From assembly GCA_027257055.1 (NCBI GenBank), contig JAPVLO010000883.1, positions 124,001 through 188,000 of the forward strand: 64,000 nt of DNA, written 5' to 3'. The DNA comes from Cephalopachus bancanus. Its lineage: Eukaryota; Chordata; Mammalia; Primates; Tarsiidae. The notes beneath the pieces are model-generated. The model saw only the letters and a program-made list of their open reading frames with translations. It made no database searches and had not been told where the DNA came from. Both the position numbers and the translations under genes were made by a program. Below, piece by piece: positions 1 through 10,870 of this stretch (positions are counted from its first letter, which is position 1; every line of letters starts with the position of its first letter).

Positions 1-75
1 CCTACATGATCAATGTTTATATACCTAACCCTGAAATATACCTCACATTTTTATAATAAAAATAAAAAAGTCTAG

Positions 76-364
76 TTGGGCTCGGTGACTCAGCCTGCGA
101 TCCCGTGCCTTTGGGAGGCTGAGGTGAGTGGATTGCCTGAGCCCGCGGGTTCGTGACCCACCGGGGCAACTTGGTGAGGCCTCATCTCTACAATAAATAA
201 AAAATCAGCCAGGCGTGGTAGCTGCGCCTGTAGTTCCGCCTACTCAGAAGGCTGAGGCGGAAGGATCGCCGGAGCCCAGCAGGTCAAGGCTGTGGTGGCC
301 AGGAACGGCCACTGCACTCCAGTCTGGACGACAGAGTGAGACTCCCACTCCAAAAAAAAAAAAA
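76..364 (+). repeat. Alu element (strepsirrhine type), full dimer
   Basis: The copy begins near 'gggctcggtgactcagcc', has the mid A-rich linker 'caataaataaaaaatc', and ends 'gactcccactcc' followed by a 12-nt A tail. Both monomers are present. The sequence resembles lemur-type Alu rather than human AluS/Y. Confidence 0.9.
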
Positions 365-2068
365 GTCTGAGTCCAAGACCAACCTGGCCCAAGAGGACGG
401 CCCCGAGGGAGGGTAGACCGCCTGGGGAGGAAAACTCTAGAAACTGGACATCCGGGAGGAAGCCAATGAGGGGCCTTGGGAGTTTTTAAGCTGGGGAGGG
501 ATGGGGCCAAACAGCCCCTCCGGAGAGCACTGTCCTCCCACGGCTCACAGTGCTGGGTTGCCACAGCCAGGCCTTCCGGAAGGATCCACCAACAGGCTGC
601 CGGGCCCACAGCCAAGGACATTATGTAGCGTATTAACGAAAGAAGGAACTTGAGTTCTCAGGCTGGGGGTGGGGAACGGCTCTGAAGACACTTTCTCCTT
701 TATCCCTCTCCCTGCTAACAGGAGTCCTTCTCACAACTTTAGAGGAGGGTAGATTTAGAAGATGGCTCCTGTCTCAGGAAGAGAATCCGTCTCCCTGCCC
801 TTTGCCCTGGTGATGGCCGTGCCCGTGATGGAGAAGCTGCCTCTCCTGTGCGTCATTTTGGGGGAGGGCACGGACGCAGCCACTTCTAGTTTCTGTCCCT
901 TGCTTTGCTGGGATTGCTCTCAGTGCTCTGCGAGGTACCGGGTGTGTCTGGTGGGTGTCAGTGGTTGATTTGACAAGTTCTCCAGGGTCAATGATTAGCT
1001 CTCCAAACCCCCTAGAAAACAACACTCTGTCTGCTGTATCTCAGAGCTCTGGAGGCGTCATCTGGGTGCGTCATCTCTGTGGGTTTTTTCCAGCTGTGGG
1101 AGTGGCTGCAGTAGAGGAAGGAGCTCAAGCTTGTGCAGCAGCGTCAGAGGGTCACATTGTTCTAGAAATCAGCTCTGGGAAGTGGGTGTTGGAGGAAGGG
1201 GGATGGGAAATCCATATGCCCTGTGCCTGCCTGCCCTGCCTGCCCGGAGTCTTTAGAAAACAAGAAAGTTGTTTTCTTGGAGAGCCCTTTGCCTTTTATT
1301 TCTGACTTGCATTTCCAGAGAACACTGCAAAGGCAGAACTATAAAGATTACCGGATTAGATAGGATCAAAAGAGGCCAGGAAGGAATCCAGGGGCATGAA
1401 GACTCGCCCATGCTGGCCTCTGGACCCCAGGACCCCAGATGAAGGGTCTCAGAAACTTCTCTCTTGGCTAAACCTGACTGGCCTTGCCAAGCAGGGAAGG
1501 GGCGGGGTGGATTCTGGCATTCTCTGGAGGCTTCGCGCCTGGTGGGAGTCAGGAGGACTTGCTGACAGTATGCTCAGAGGCCAGGTTTCACATTTGGGCT
1601 GCTTTAGTCTTTTAGCATCAACGTCCTTGAAGCCGGGAGGCCTGAAGTCGTTCGTGTTCTTTCCACCCTTTGTTTGCTGTGTTTTAAAGAATTAGCATCA
1701 TCACTTCTTCCATCTAATCCTCTCATTTTACACGTTAGGAACTCAGCACTGAGACATTTTCTGGGTTGGTGCCTGAGGTCACATGGCTGTTTGTCAGTGG
1801 GGTGACTGCCAGGAACCAGAAGCCTGGGCCTCCTATTTTTAGCCTGGGCTTTTTTGAGGGGAGCATGAGATGATGGGCTAAGATGGATTCACCCTCTTAT
1901 GTTTGTGTCCTTAGGTCCAGATGAAGAGGAGGTTTGAGACTTGGTGAATAAACAAGACATTAAAGTACTAGCAGAGAGAGCAGCTATGATCAGACATGAT
2001 GGCATTAAAGGAGCACAGATGCAGGCCAGAGAAAAGGTGCCTTGAAGAAATTCAGTGTTATGCTTTTT
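365..2068. other. Intergenic unique DNA with a MIR-like remnant
   Basis: I see no coding gene here; the open frames are short and lack family features. At about 1,695-1,835 the text 'ctcattttacacgttaggaactcagcactg ... ggtcacatggctgt' (quoted in pieces) matches the reverse strand of a MIR SINE. The remainder is moderately GC-rich and shows no recognisable repeat. Confidence 0.5.
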
Positions 2069-2997
2069 AATTTTTTGAATCCAAGTCTCACTTTGTCACC
2101 TAGGTAAGAGTGCAATGACATGATCACAGCTCACCACAACTTCGACCTCTTGTGCTTAGGTGATCCTTCTGCCTCAGCCTCCTGAGTTGTTGAGACTGCA
2201 GGTGACTGCCACCATGCCTGGTTTTTTTTGTTTGTTTGTTTGAGTTGGAATCTTACTCTATTGCCCAGGCTGGAGTGCAATGGCACACTCCTAGCCACCG
2301 CAGCCTCTATCTGCTGGGCTCAGGCGATCCTTCCGCCTCAGCCTCCCGAGTAGCTGGGACTACAGGTATGCACTGCCACACCCAGCTGATTTCCTAAAAT
2401 TTATTGTAGAGACAAGGTCTTGCCAAGCTGCCCAGGCTGGTCTTGAACCCCCGGGCTTAGGCAATCCTCTTGCCCCTGTCTCCCAAAGTGCTAGGATTAC
2501 AGGTGTGAGTCACTAAGCTGGGTTTTTTCTTTGTTTTTTGAGTAGGGGTCTGTCGTCCAGGCTAGAGTGCAGTGGCACAATCATAGCTCACTACAGCCTC
2601 GACCTCCTGGGATCAGGTGATCCTCCCATCTCAGCCTCCCAAAGTGCTGGGATTACAGGCGTGGGCCACTGCGTCTGGCCTGGTGCTATGCTTTTATTTT
2701 TTTTTTTTTGAGTTGGAGTCTCACTCTGTTGCCTAGACTGGAGTGCAGTGGCCACTCCAGGCCACCGCAGCCTCGACCTGCTGGGCTCCGGCGATCCTTC
2801 CGCCTCAGCCTTCCAAGTAGCTGAAACTACAGGCGCGTGCTACCATGCCTGGCTGATTTTTGATTTATTGTAGAGAGGAGGTCTCGCCAAGTTGCCCAGG
2901 CAGGTCTCTAACTTGTGGGCTCAGGCAGTCCACTCACCTCAGCCTCTCAAGGCGTGGGATTACAGGCTGAGCCACCGAGCCTGGCTGGGTGTTATGC
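2069..2997 (-). repeat. Cluster of nested Alu and monomer copies, minus strand
   Basis: An older Alu fragment (about 2,069-2,216) is followed by a full Alu (about 2,222-2,523), a left-monomer/FLAM-like piece (about 2,524-2,682) and another full Alu (about 2,695-2,987). The short sequence 'tgttatgctttt' or a close variant recurs at about 2,056, 2,683 and 2,990 and fits target-site duplications of serial insertion. Confidence 0.8.
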
Positions 2998-3012
2998 TTT
3001 TAAAACGGTCCC

Positions 3013-3652
3013 TAAGCCGGGCTTGGTGGCTCAGCCTGTAATCCCGCGCCTTTGGGAGGCTGAGGTGAGTGGATTGCCTGAGCCCACGGGTTCGAGACCC
3101 GCGTGGGCAGCGAGACCTCATCTCTATAATAAAAACTCAAGCCGGGTTCGGTGGCTCAGGCTGTAATCCCGCGCCTTTGGGAGGCTGAGGTGAGTGGATG
3201 GCAGGCTGAGGTGAGTGGATGGCCTGAGCCCGCGGGTTCGAGACCCACCTGGGCAGCGAGACCTCATCTCTACAGTAAATCAAAAAATCAGCCGGGCATG
3301 GTAGCGCACACTTGTAATTCTGGCTACTTGAAAGGCTGAGACGGAAGGATTGCTGGAGCCCAGCAGGCGAGGCTGCGGTGGCCGGGAGCGGCCACTGCAC
3401 TCCAATCTGGGTGACCGAGAGAAACTCCAACTCAAAAAAAAAAAACCAAAAAAAAAAAAAAAAAAATCAAAAAATCAGCTGTGCGTGGTAGCGCATGCCT
3501 GTAATTCTGGCTACTTGGAAGGCTGAGGTGGAAGGATCGCCGGAGCCCAGTAGGTCGAGGCTGCGGTGGCCGGGAGTGGCCACTGTACTCCAGTCTGGGC
3601 GACAGAGTGAGACTCCAACTCAACAACAACAAAAACAAAAAACGAAAAAAAC
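3013..3652 (+). repeat. Alu inserted within an Alu, plus strand
   Basis: A left monomer (about 3,013-3,138) is separated from its right monomer (about 3,465-3,652) by a complete younger Alu (about 3,139-3,464). The inner copy carries a short internal duplication of 'gctgaggtgagtggatgg' near 3,182-3,220. Confidence 0.8.
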
Positions 3653-3826
3653 GATCCTTGGTTCCAAGAGTTCAGAGAAGGGTACACAACCGAATGAATT
3701 ATTTTTTTCACCTACTGACTAGAAGGGGGAATCAGAACTTTCTCTTTGGCCTTTTGGTACAAGAAATTCCTAAGTACTGCACTTTAATTAACCCTCTTTC
3801 CCCAAACTTAGAGAATCAACCAAAAA

Positions 3827-4145
3827 ATATACAGTTAGCTCTCTGCGTCCGTTGGTCCTTCATCTGTGGAGTCATCCAACAGTAGATCAAAAATATTCTT
3901 TGGAAAAAAACTGCATTTCTAATAGACGTGTACAGACATTTTTCTTGTCATAATTCCCTAAATACAGTACAACAACTATGTACACAGCATTTACTTTGTG
4001 TTGGGTATTATAAACAACCTGGTGATGATTTAAGTATACGGGAGGATGTGTGTGGTTGTACGCGGGACCCAGCGTCCTCGGATTTTGCTGTCTGTAGGAG
4101 GTCCTGGACCCAATGCCCCCCAGAAACCAAGGGACCGCTGGACAG
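3827..4145 (+). mobile_element. Non-autonomous Tigger/MER2-type DNA transposon
   Basis: The ends are imperfect inverted repeats ('acagttagctctctgcgtcc' against 'accaagggaccgctg'). The interior text 'ttcttgtcataattccctaa', 'gtatacgggaggatgtgtg' and 'aggtcctggacccaatgcc' is typical of the MER2/Tigger short elements common in primate genomes. It has no transposase and is an immobile fossil. The exact subfamily is not certain from reading alone. Confidence 0.75.
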
Positions 4146-4715
4146 CGGTCCCAATAGTCTAAGGAACATTCTATAATCTGCAAAGTGAACAGAAATGAAT
4201 TTAGCAACACTGACAATAATTTAAAGCACATAGGCACTCCATGTTCATGTCCTGGGCTCCAGGGTGGGGAGATAGCGCAGACCCCCAGGGCAGGTCCTGG
4301 GTCTTCTCCCAGGCCTGGAAACATGGGTTGGGGAGGCCGTGGGAAGGGCTGGCAAGGGAGGGAGGCAGATCTCGGACTGAGGACCAGCTTCTGCTGTCAA
4401 TTAGCTGTGGTTTTTCAGACCCATCACACATTCCCCAGGGTCCCAAATCCTCACTTGTGAAATGAGGTGACCCGAGTCCATTCTCCTCCCAGCGCTACAA
4501 TTCTAAAAATTTTCCAACCCCAGAACCAGCATCAAGACTGTTCCCGAAGGGAACCGGCTGCATTTCAGTAATATTCCACTCTTCAGGGCTTTAAAAAAAA
4601 ATCAAGAGAAAATGAAAAAGCATTCAACCTCAAGCAGCCGCAGCCACGCTTCCTTGTAAACTCTGGCCCTCCTCCCTAACCTGGGGGAGGTGGGTCCCCT
4701 TTGCTCTCTGTAATC
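4146..4715. other. Intergenic unique DNA
   Basis: No gene, RNA gene or clear repeat is visible. The small open frames here are not supported by any recognised motif. Confidence 0.5.
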
Positions 4716-4719
4716 CACT

Positions 4720-5027
4720 TTCTTTTTTGAGTCTCACTCTGTTGCCCAGGCTGGAGTGCAGTGGCACACTCTGGGCCATCGCAGCCTCGACCTGCTGGGC
4801 TCAGGCGATCCTTCCATATCAGCCTTCCAAGTAGCTAGAACTACCATGCCCGGCTAATTTCTGATTTTATTGTAGAGATGAGGTCTCACCAAGTTGCCCA
4901 GGTGGGTCTTGAACCTCCGGGCTCAGGCAATCCATTCACCTCAGCCTCCCAAAGTGCTGGGATTACAGGCTGAGCCACCGAGCCCAGCTTGAGCCACCGA
5001 GCCCGGCTTGAGCCACCGAGCCCGGGT
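4720..5027 (-). repeat. Alu element with triplicated 19-bp terminal unit
   Basis: This minus-strand Alu is flanked by 'gtaatccactttct' and 'gtaatctactttct', a good target-site duplication. Its 5' end (right side here) is repeated exactly three times in tandem, 4,971-5,027, as the 19-bp unit tgagccaccgagcccRgct. Confidence 0.85.
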
Positions 5028-5086
5028 TGTAATCTACTTTCTAAATGAAAGGAGAGACCTTGAGAATCTTGGGGTAGACTTAGCTT

Positions 5087-5387
5087 TTATTTATTTATTT
5101 TATTTTTTTAGTTGGAGTCTCACTCTGTCGCCCAGACCGGAGTGCAGTGGCTGCTCCCGGCCACCGCAGCCTCAACCTGCTGGGCTCCAGAGATCCTTCC
5201 TCCTCAGCCTTCTAAGTAGCTGGAACTACAGGCACGCGTTACCACGAACGGCTAATTTTTTGATTTATTGTAGAGATGAGGTCTCGCCAAGTTGCCCAGG
5301 CGGGTCTCAAACCCGCGGGCTCAGGCAATCCACTCACCTCAGCCTCCCAAGGCGCGGGATTACAGGCTGAGCCACCGAGCCCGGCTA
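5087..5387 (-). repeat. Alu element, young-looking copy
   Basis: A full dimer flanked by the duplication 'agacttagctttta' on both sides (about 5,072 and 5,388), so the insertion boundaries are clear. Confidence 0.9.
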
Positions 5388-5980
5388 GACTTAGCTTTTA
5401 GTGCAGCCATTTTTGCTTAAGCTTTACCCCTGACACACCTTGCTATGCAGTCTGCAGGGCCTGCATGTCCCTCTTACCCTAGAACCCTTAACACCTTTCC
5501 CGAAGCTGGCCCCCAGGACCAGTTCCCCAGGGTCAGGCCTTAGATGACGCAGGCCCCCTTGAGCATGTCCAGCCCTCCGAATAATCTTTCTTCCAGGCAT
5601 TCATGTCGATACATCGCCATCAGCTGTCCATAAGGACCCCCACCGGGAGGCATCTGTACACCACCTGACCTTGACAGCCTCCAGTCCACCACCACGAGAT
5701 GCTGGTGCCTGGCGATGTCAAGATCCAAGACTTCTGGGGCCGCTTTCCTAACCCTAACTCCACTGTCCAAAGGGCCTTAAGTATACCCGGTTCTCGGCCC
5801 TTCAGAGCCACACTCGCCCGAGTGCCTCCTGCTTTCTAGCTATGAAAGGTGAATAATAAACCTCACTTCCTTCTGCTTCCCTCCTTGTTGCAATCTTGCA
5901 TTATTCCCACGGCACCAGCCCACCTTGCCTCAGTTTACCCTTCCACTAAATAAATCCTATTTCCGATCTAAAAATAATAA
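5388..5980. other. Intergenic segment, possibly a solitary LTR remnant
   Basis: The segment has no supported gene. Its right part 'ggtgaataataaacctcac' followed by a pyrimidine-rich stretch and 'ttgttgcaatcttgcatt' looks like the polyadenylation part of a retroviral LTR. I cannot name a family, and no paired LTR or internal gene is present. Confidence 0.3.
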
Positions 5981-6566
5981 ATCAGCTGGGTGTGCTCGCT
6001 CAGCCTGTCGTCCCAGCACTTTGGGAGGCCGAAGCGAGAGGATTGCCTGAGCCCAGGGGTTCAAGACCAGCCTGGGCAACTTGGTGAGACCTTGTCAATA
6101 CAATAAATGAAAAAATTAGCCGGGCGTGGTGGTGCTCACCTGTAGTTCCAGCTACTTGGAAGGCTGAGGCAGAAGGATCGCCTGAGCCCAGCAGGTTGAG
6201 GCTGCGGTGGCCAAGAGTGTGCCACTGCTCTCCAGCCTGGGCGGCAGAGTGAGAGACTCCAGCTCAAAAAAATTAGGCCAGGTTCGGTGCCTCAGCCTGT
6301 AATCCCAGTGCTTTGGGAGGCTGAGGTGAGTGTATTGCCTAAGCCCGCGGGTTTGAGACCAGCCCAGGCAACTTGGTGAGCCCTTGTCTCTACAATAAAG
6401 TAAAAAATAGCCGGGCGTAGTAGTACGTGCCTGTAGTTCGGCTACTTGGAAGGCTGAGGCAGAAGGATTCGCCTGAGCACAGCAGGTCGAGGCTGCAGTG
6501 GCCGGGAGTGTGCCACTGCCCTCCAGCCTGGGTGACAGAGTGAGACTCCCACTCAAAAAATAAACA
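5981..6566 (+). repeat. Two tandem Alu elements, plus strand
   Basis: Full dimers lie at about 5,981-6,270 and 6,274-6,566, each with 'gtgagactcc' near the end and an A-rich tail. Confidence 0.85.
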
Positions 6567-6749
6567 AAGAAATAAAAAAACCAAGAGAAAAAACACAACA
6601 GCCTTACCAGAACCCACTGAGAAGAGTTGCTTACATCGGCTCTGCAGAAGGGGTGGGGTGGGGGGCAGGGTGTCACCCCCTTCCTCCCTGCAGCTCCCAG
6701 ACGCGACTCCCCCCCAACAATCCCTGGCATTTTCATGAGCCAGAGTTTT

Positions 6750-7012
6750 TAAAAATCAAAGGTAATCCCAGTGCTTTGGGGGGCGGGGAATGGCCCGAGC
6801 CTAGGGGTTTGAGACCCGCCTGGGCAGCTTGGCGGGACCTCATCTGTACAATAAATACATTAAAAAAAAATTAGCCAGAGGTGGTGGCGTGTGCCTGTAG
6901 TTCCAGCTCCTTGGAAGGCTGAGCCCAGCAAATCGAGGCTGCAGTGGGCGTGAACGTGCCACTGCACTTCGGCCTGGGCGACAGAGTGACACGCCCCACT
7001 CCCCAAAATAAA
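6750..7012 (+). repeat. 5'-truncated Alu element
   Basis: It begins inside the left monomer at 'ggtaatcccagtgctttggg', carries a short deletion, and ends at 'cactccccaaaataaaa'. It is the last Alu before the Alu-free MALAT1 interval. Confidence 0.75.
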
Positions 7013-7229
7013 AGGCTTCGAGTTCCCCCGGTTCCCACGGATCGCCAGCCAACCTCCGTCCTAAATGTCCTCCCTAAAACCAAGTCTTTTGACGGGTTCC
7101 AGAATACAGACCCGGGGGCAGGGGTCGGGGGAGAGGGGGCAGGAAAGGGTGGCTGTCACCACCCACGTAACCCTTTTGTGTCACTGCTCCAGTCTTTCCT
7201 AAAAGTAAAAATATATAAAAACAACAAAA

Positions 7230-7960
7230 ACGCCGCAGCTGGCTCGGCCCGCGGCCCCTCCCGCCTCGGCAATCCCAGACGCTTCGGACCCGGCGACCTA
7301 GAACCCGCCCAAGGGGGTCGCGATTCGCGGACCCGCCTCGGATCGCGACGGGAGGGTCGCGCGCGCGTTTTTCACGAAGGGGTGACATCGAGACAAGAGG
7401 GAGGAAGCGGCAGAGGGCCAGGGAGAGGGAGGGCTGGCAGGCCTCGGAGACACGCAGACCAGCCCCCGAGCGAGGGGAGGTGACCGGGTGGCGACCGAGA
7501 GGCCCCCAACCCGGCGGCACCCGCCGCCGCCGCCCCCCCGTCAGTCCCGGCGCGGGGGGTGGGGTGCGCGTGCGCAGTGGCGCGCTGCGCCAACCGCCGC
7601 ATCCTCGGGAAGGCGGCCGAGACCGGCTGGAGCCGGTTAGAACTGGCCGCTCCCGCCCGCGGGCCGGCGCCGCACAAAGCGAGGGCGGCTCACGGCCCCG
7701 CGTATCCCTGCGCGGCGCCGGGTGGGGGGGAACCTCGGGCCGCGCCCCTCCCCCAGCCTTTGTCCGCGCGCCCCGCTGTCCCCTCCCGGGAAGGACGCGG
7801 GCCTCGGGCTTCCGGACGACCCCGGCCCCGGTGTCTCCTAGGCGACCTCGGCGGCCCCGGAGACAGTCGGGGTCCGGGGAGAGCGGCGACCTTCCGCCCG
7901 GTGGCCCCCCCCCATCCCCACCGTCGCGGCGGCCATCTTAGCCGCTTAGAAGCCTAGAGC
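7230..7960. promoter_or_regulatory. CpG island upstream of MALAT1
   Basis: The stretch is strongly GC-rich and dense in CpG (for example 'ggtcgcgcgcgcgtttttc' and 'gcgcgctgcgccaaccgccg'). It lies 1.1-1.9 kb upstream of the MALAT1 TATA box and has no TATA box itself. A YY1-like site gcggccatctt is at 7,929-7,939. It may drive an upstream MALAT1 exon or an unannotated transcript. The open frames inside it (about 150 codons, Pro/Arg-rich) are what any GC-rich island produces. Confidence 0.65.
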
Positions 7961-8407
7961 TGCCGGTCCGGGCCGTGTGTTCCCCTAACTGTCCCCTTAG
8001 GGTGACCATGCCGTGGGGAGGGGGTGTTATTTAAAGGAAACCTCCCAAACCGCGCAAAAAAAAAAGGGTCTGGAGAACGTTTTTATCCCCCCCAGCGCTA
8101 TTTACAAAGTGTTAAGCTTAGACCCAACTAGAGACGACGCAGAATCGAGGAAGCCCCCTTCAACGCTCGCCGTGTCCCTCCCTGGCTGCCAAGGTCGCTG
8201 AGAGCCCCCTGTCTTGGGGGCTACGTTGAAAGACACCCCCCACCCTTGAACTTGGTTTCCGCAGCGACTTGGCTTCGGGGAACTTTCCCGGGAGGCCGTG
8301 GGGGCCGCGGGAGCCGGGCTCCGTGGGAAACGCCCTCCTGAGCTGGGCGGGCGTGGGTCGCGGGGGAGAAACTCCATTTTGTCGTTTGGAGACCGAGGCC
8401 TGGTCGG

Positions 8408-8415
8408 TGACGTCA
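8408..8415. promoter_or_regulatory. Perfect CRE palindrome TGACGTCA
   Basis: The exact CREB/ATF full site lies about 690 bp upstream of the MALAT1 start, in unique GC-moderate DNA. The match is seen directly; binding is inferred. Confidence 0.5.
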
Positions 8416-8828
8416 TGGAAGTGGGGCCGTCGGCAAACACGCGTTGACCCTCTTCTAGTAGCTTCCCTGGTACCCCCCATGCTCCCCCAAAATCATAAAA
8501 GGCATCTTCGGAGTTTAAATGGCTCCGGGTTGTTGTTATTTCTTAGATTAGAGAATATTATTTAAAAGTAGAAAGAGGTGATTCGCTTCCCCAAGGTAGG
8601 GGAGGGGGCCAAAACTAGGAAACATGGCCTGACCATGACCATGGCCAGGGCCGGCTGCGGGTTTTTGTGAGCTGCCTGATGACCTGTTTAAAAGGAATTT
8701 CCGGCTCAACAAAGCGGCTAGGAAAATAAATCATAAACTTGATTCTTTATACCTGCGTTTTCAGCTCCAGCCTACCGACCGGCTAGCAAGCGTTAAAAAC
8801 GTTTCTGGGTATGTCCTTTGCCATCAAT

Positions 8829-8956
8829 TTCCAGACACCGGTAAGAAAAATCTAGAACTTAAGACCATTTACAGATTCAATGCAATACCCATAAGTATAT
8901 ATACATGTAAAAAGTCTCGAAATCCAGTTCCAGACACTGGTAAGAAACATCTGGAA
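8829..8956 (+). repeat. Duplicated 29-bp element in the MALAT1 promoter region
   Basis: Two copies (8,829-8,857 and 8,928-8,956) share 26 of 29 bases and are 99 bp apart. Each contains ccagacacYggtaagaaa. Confidence 0.7.
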
Positions 8957-9065
8957 ACTCTCGAACAATCAGAATCTATTTTTAACCCTTCCCCGGAACT
9001 ATTTTTTGCTCCCCTCGCAAAGGCTGCGGAAGGTTACCTTTCCGGGGTGTGAGTTGTCTCCCGTC

Positions 9066-9071
9066 TATAAA
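9066..9071 (+). promoter_or_regulatory. MALAT1: MALAT1 TATA box
   Basis: TATAAA lies 30 bp upstream of 'aggcattgaggcagc' (9,096), the conserved 5' end of MALAT1. The spacing is canonical for a Pol II core promoter. Confidence 0.85.
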
Positions 9072-10438
9072 TGCGCCGCCCCCGGACGCTGCGGCAGGCA
9101 TTGAGGCAGCGAGCGCAGAGACGGTGGTCGAAGCGGGAGGCGAAGCTGGGAAAGCCGCAGATAAGTTTTCCTCTTTTAAAAAAGATTAGGAGTTAGTGCA
9201 GCTCTTTAAAAAAACGCTAACTAGCCCATAAGTCACCGAGATATCGCTTAGCGCTAGGTTTTGAGATCGTTTAGAAAAAAAAAAGCTTATTTAAAAGAAA
9301 ATATGAAGACTTATTTAAAAAGTAGCCCGAGAAAGGAAGTGAAGAAAGAATTTCTAAACCGTGACGGAAGTTAAAAGATGAAGCTTCTTCACGGAGTAAA
9401 AAGCTAAATCTTTTATAAGAAATTGCTGAAGGAGGAAGGAGGGCTTACAGAGTCCTGAACGGAAAGCTTTGAAGTTGAAGGGCAACGCGTTAGCGTGTTC
9501 AAAGGAAGGATTTTTAAAACGGCCCAAACGTGATTTTAGAAAGTCAACCTGTAGGCGGCTAAAACAATTTGGAGGCCTTCGTTTAAAAAGGAGTTAAATA
9601 GGTGGTGATAAAAAGATCTTGAAAGTAACACGCAGGAAGAAATGTGTTATTTAATGCCTTCTTAAATCTTAAAAGGCATTTGCTAAAAGCTGACGAAAAT
9701 AGGAAGAAACGGGGAGTGGTAGGATAAAATAAGAACAATTTGGAGAAGATTAGAGATGCGAAGATTAGAAATGTGAAGTGGAAGACAGAAGTACAGGAAG
9801 GTGAAGAAAAGACTAGAGAAGTAGAGAAGATAGGAAAACTGGAAGAGAGATGTCCCTTAGAAGACAAAAGCTAATAAAAACCCAGACAGGGAGAAGAGGA
9901 AATATTTAGACAAACTAGGGAAGAAAAGCACTTGAGGCCAAAATAGAAGAAAAGTAGAAGATAGAGGCAAGATAGAAAATGAAAATATTGGCAAGGAGAA
10001 GTTTCAGATAGAGAAAATCAGAAGCTAAGACAACTATTGGACAAGCGTACAAGATAGACGTCAAAAAGTAGGAGATTTTGAAGCCAAAAATTGGATAAAA
10101 TTACCAGGCACTAAAATGAAATTATTAATCATAATCAGTTTTTTTTAAAGCCCATCAGTTTAATTCCTGGTGGTGCGGAAGTTAGAAGGTAAAGTCTGAG
10201 AAGACAGTGCTTAATCTACGTAGACCAGGACCAAGTTAGAAGAGTATTTGAAGCTAGAAGGGAAGTCGGTTAAAAATGGCATCAAAAAGCTACTGAGAGG
10301 ACTGAAGTAATCTAAAAATCAAGGCAGAATGCTTTTGGAAGAGTTGGAAGCATTCGGAGGCCTTAATTAAACCCAGTAGCTTAGTGGGAGAGATCTCAAA
10401 GAGCTTCCGTAGCTGAAGTCACGAGAGCAAGAATAACC

Positions 10439-10870
10439 GCCAGCCTCCCGATGCTGGCGGCGGACTCCGAGCCGAGGCGCTCGTGCCAACCCCGAGGACT
10501 GGCGCGGCGCCAGAGGTGGCGTCAGTGGCTCTGGGAAGACGGGAGCGGCAGGCAGGACCCGGGAGCCGGTGGTGGTGCCGTGGGACGGAGGAGCGAGCGC
10601 AGTTGGTGAAGATAGGAGAGTCCGGGAGCCGGTGCGGTGGTGGCGGAAGCTAGCAAGAAGGCAGCCTGGCGAGCTGCGGCGAAGCCAGGAAGGAGCCAGT
10701 GCGGTGGTGATGGCGCCGCGGGCGTCCGGGCCTGGCGACCACGCGGAGGCGGCAGCGGGCGTGGCGGAGCGTAGCTAGAGCGTCCCGGCCCGCGTCCCGA
10801 GAGCGAGGCCGCAGTGCTCTGGAGCTTGAGGCTGGTAATCTCTCCTGTGCCGCGGGGGAGCCGCGTCAGG
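10439..10870 (+). repeat. GC-rich block with degenerate ~65-bp tandem repeat inside MALAT1
   Basis: Three related units, each containing ggagccRgtg(c)ggtggtg, begin near 10,561, 10,624 and 10,691. The block is rich in G+C and CpG, while MALAT1 on both sides is AT-rich. The recalled human counterpart has the same repeat layout ('ggagccagtgcgatttggtg') but is far less GC-rich. Confidence 0.7.

Noticed and set aside
6152..6736. 194-codon minus-strand open frame
   Set aside because: It lies over two Alu elements; the peptide is Alu-derived.
7480..7957. Overlapping 130-150-codon plus-strand open frames
   Set aside because: CpG-island composition; Pro/Arg/Gly-rich, no splice structure or recognised domain.
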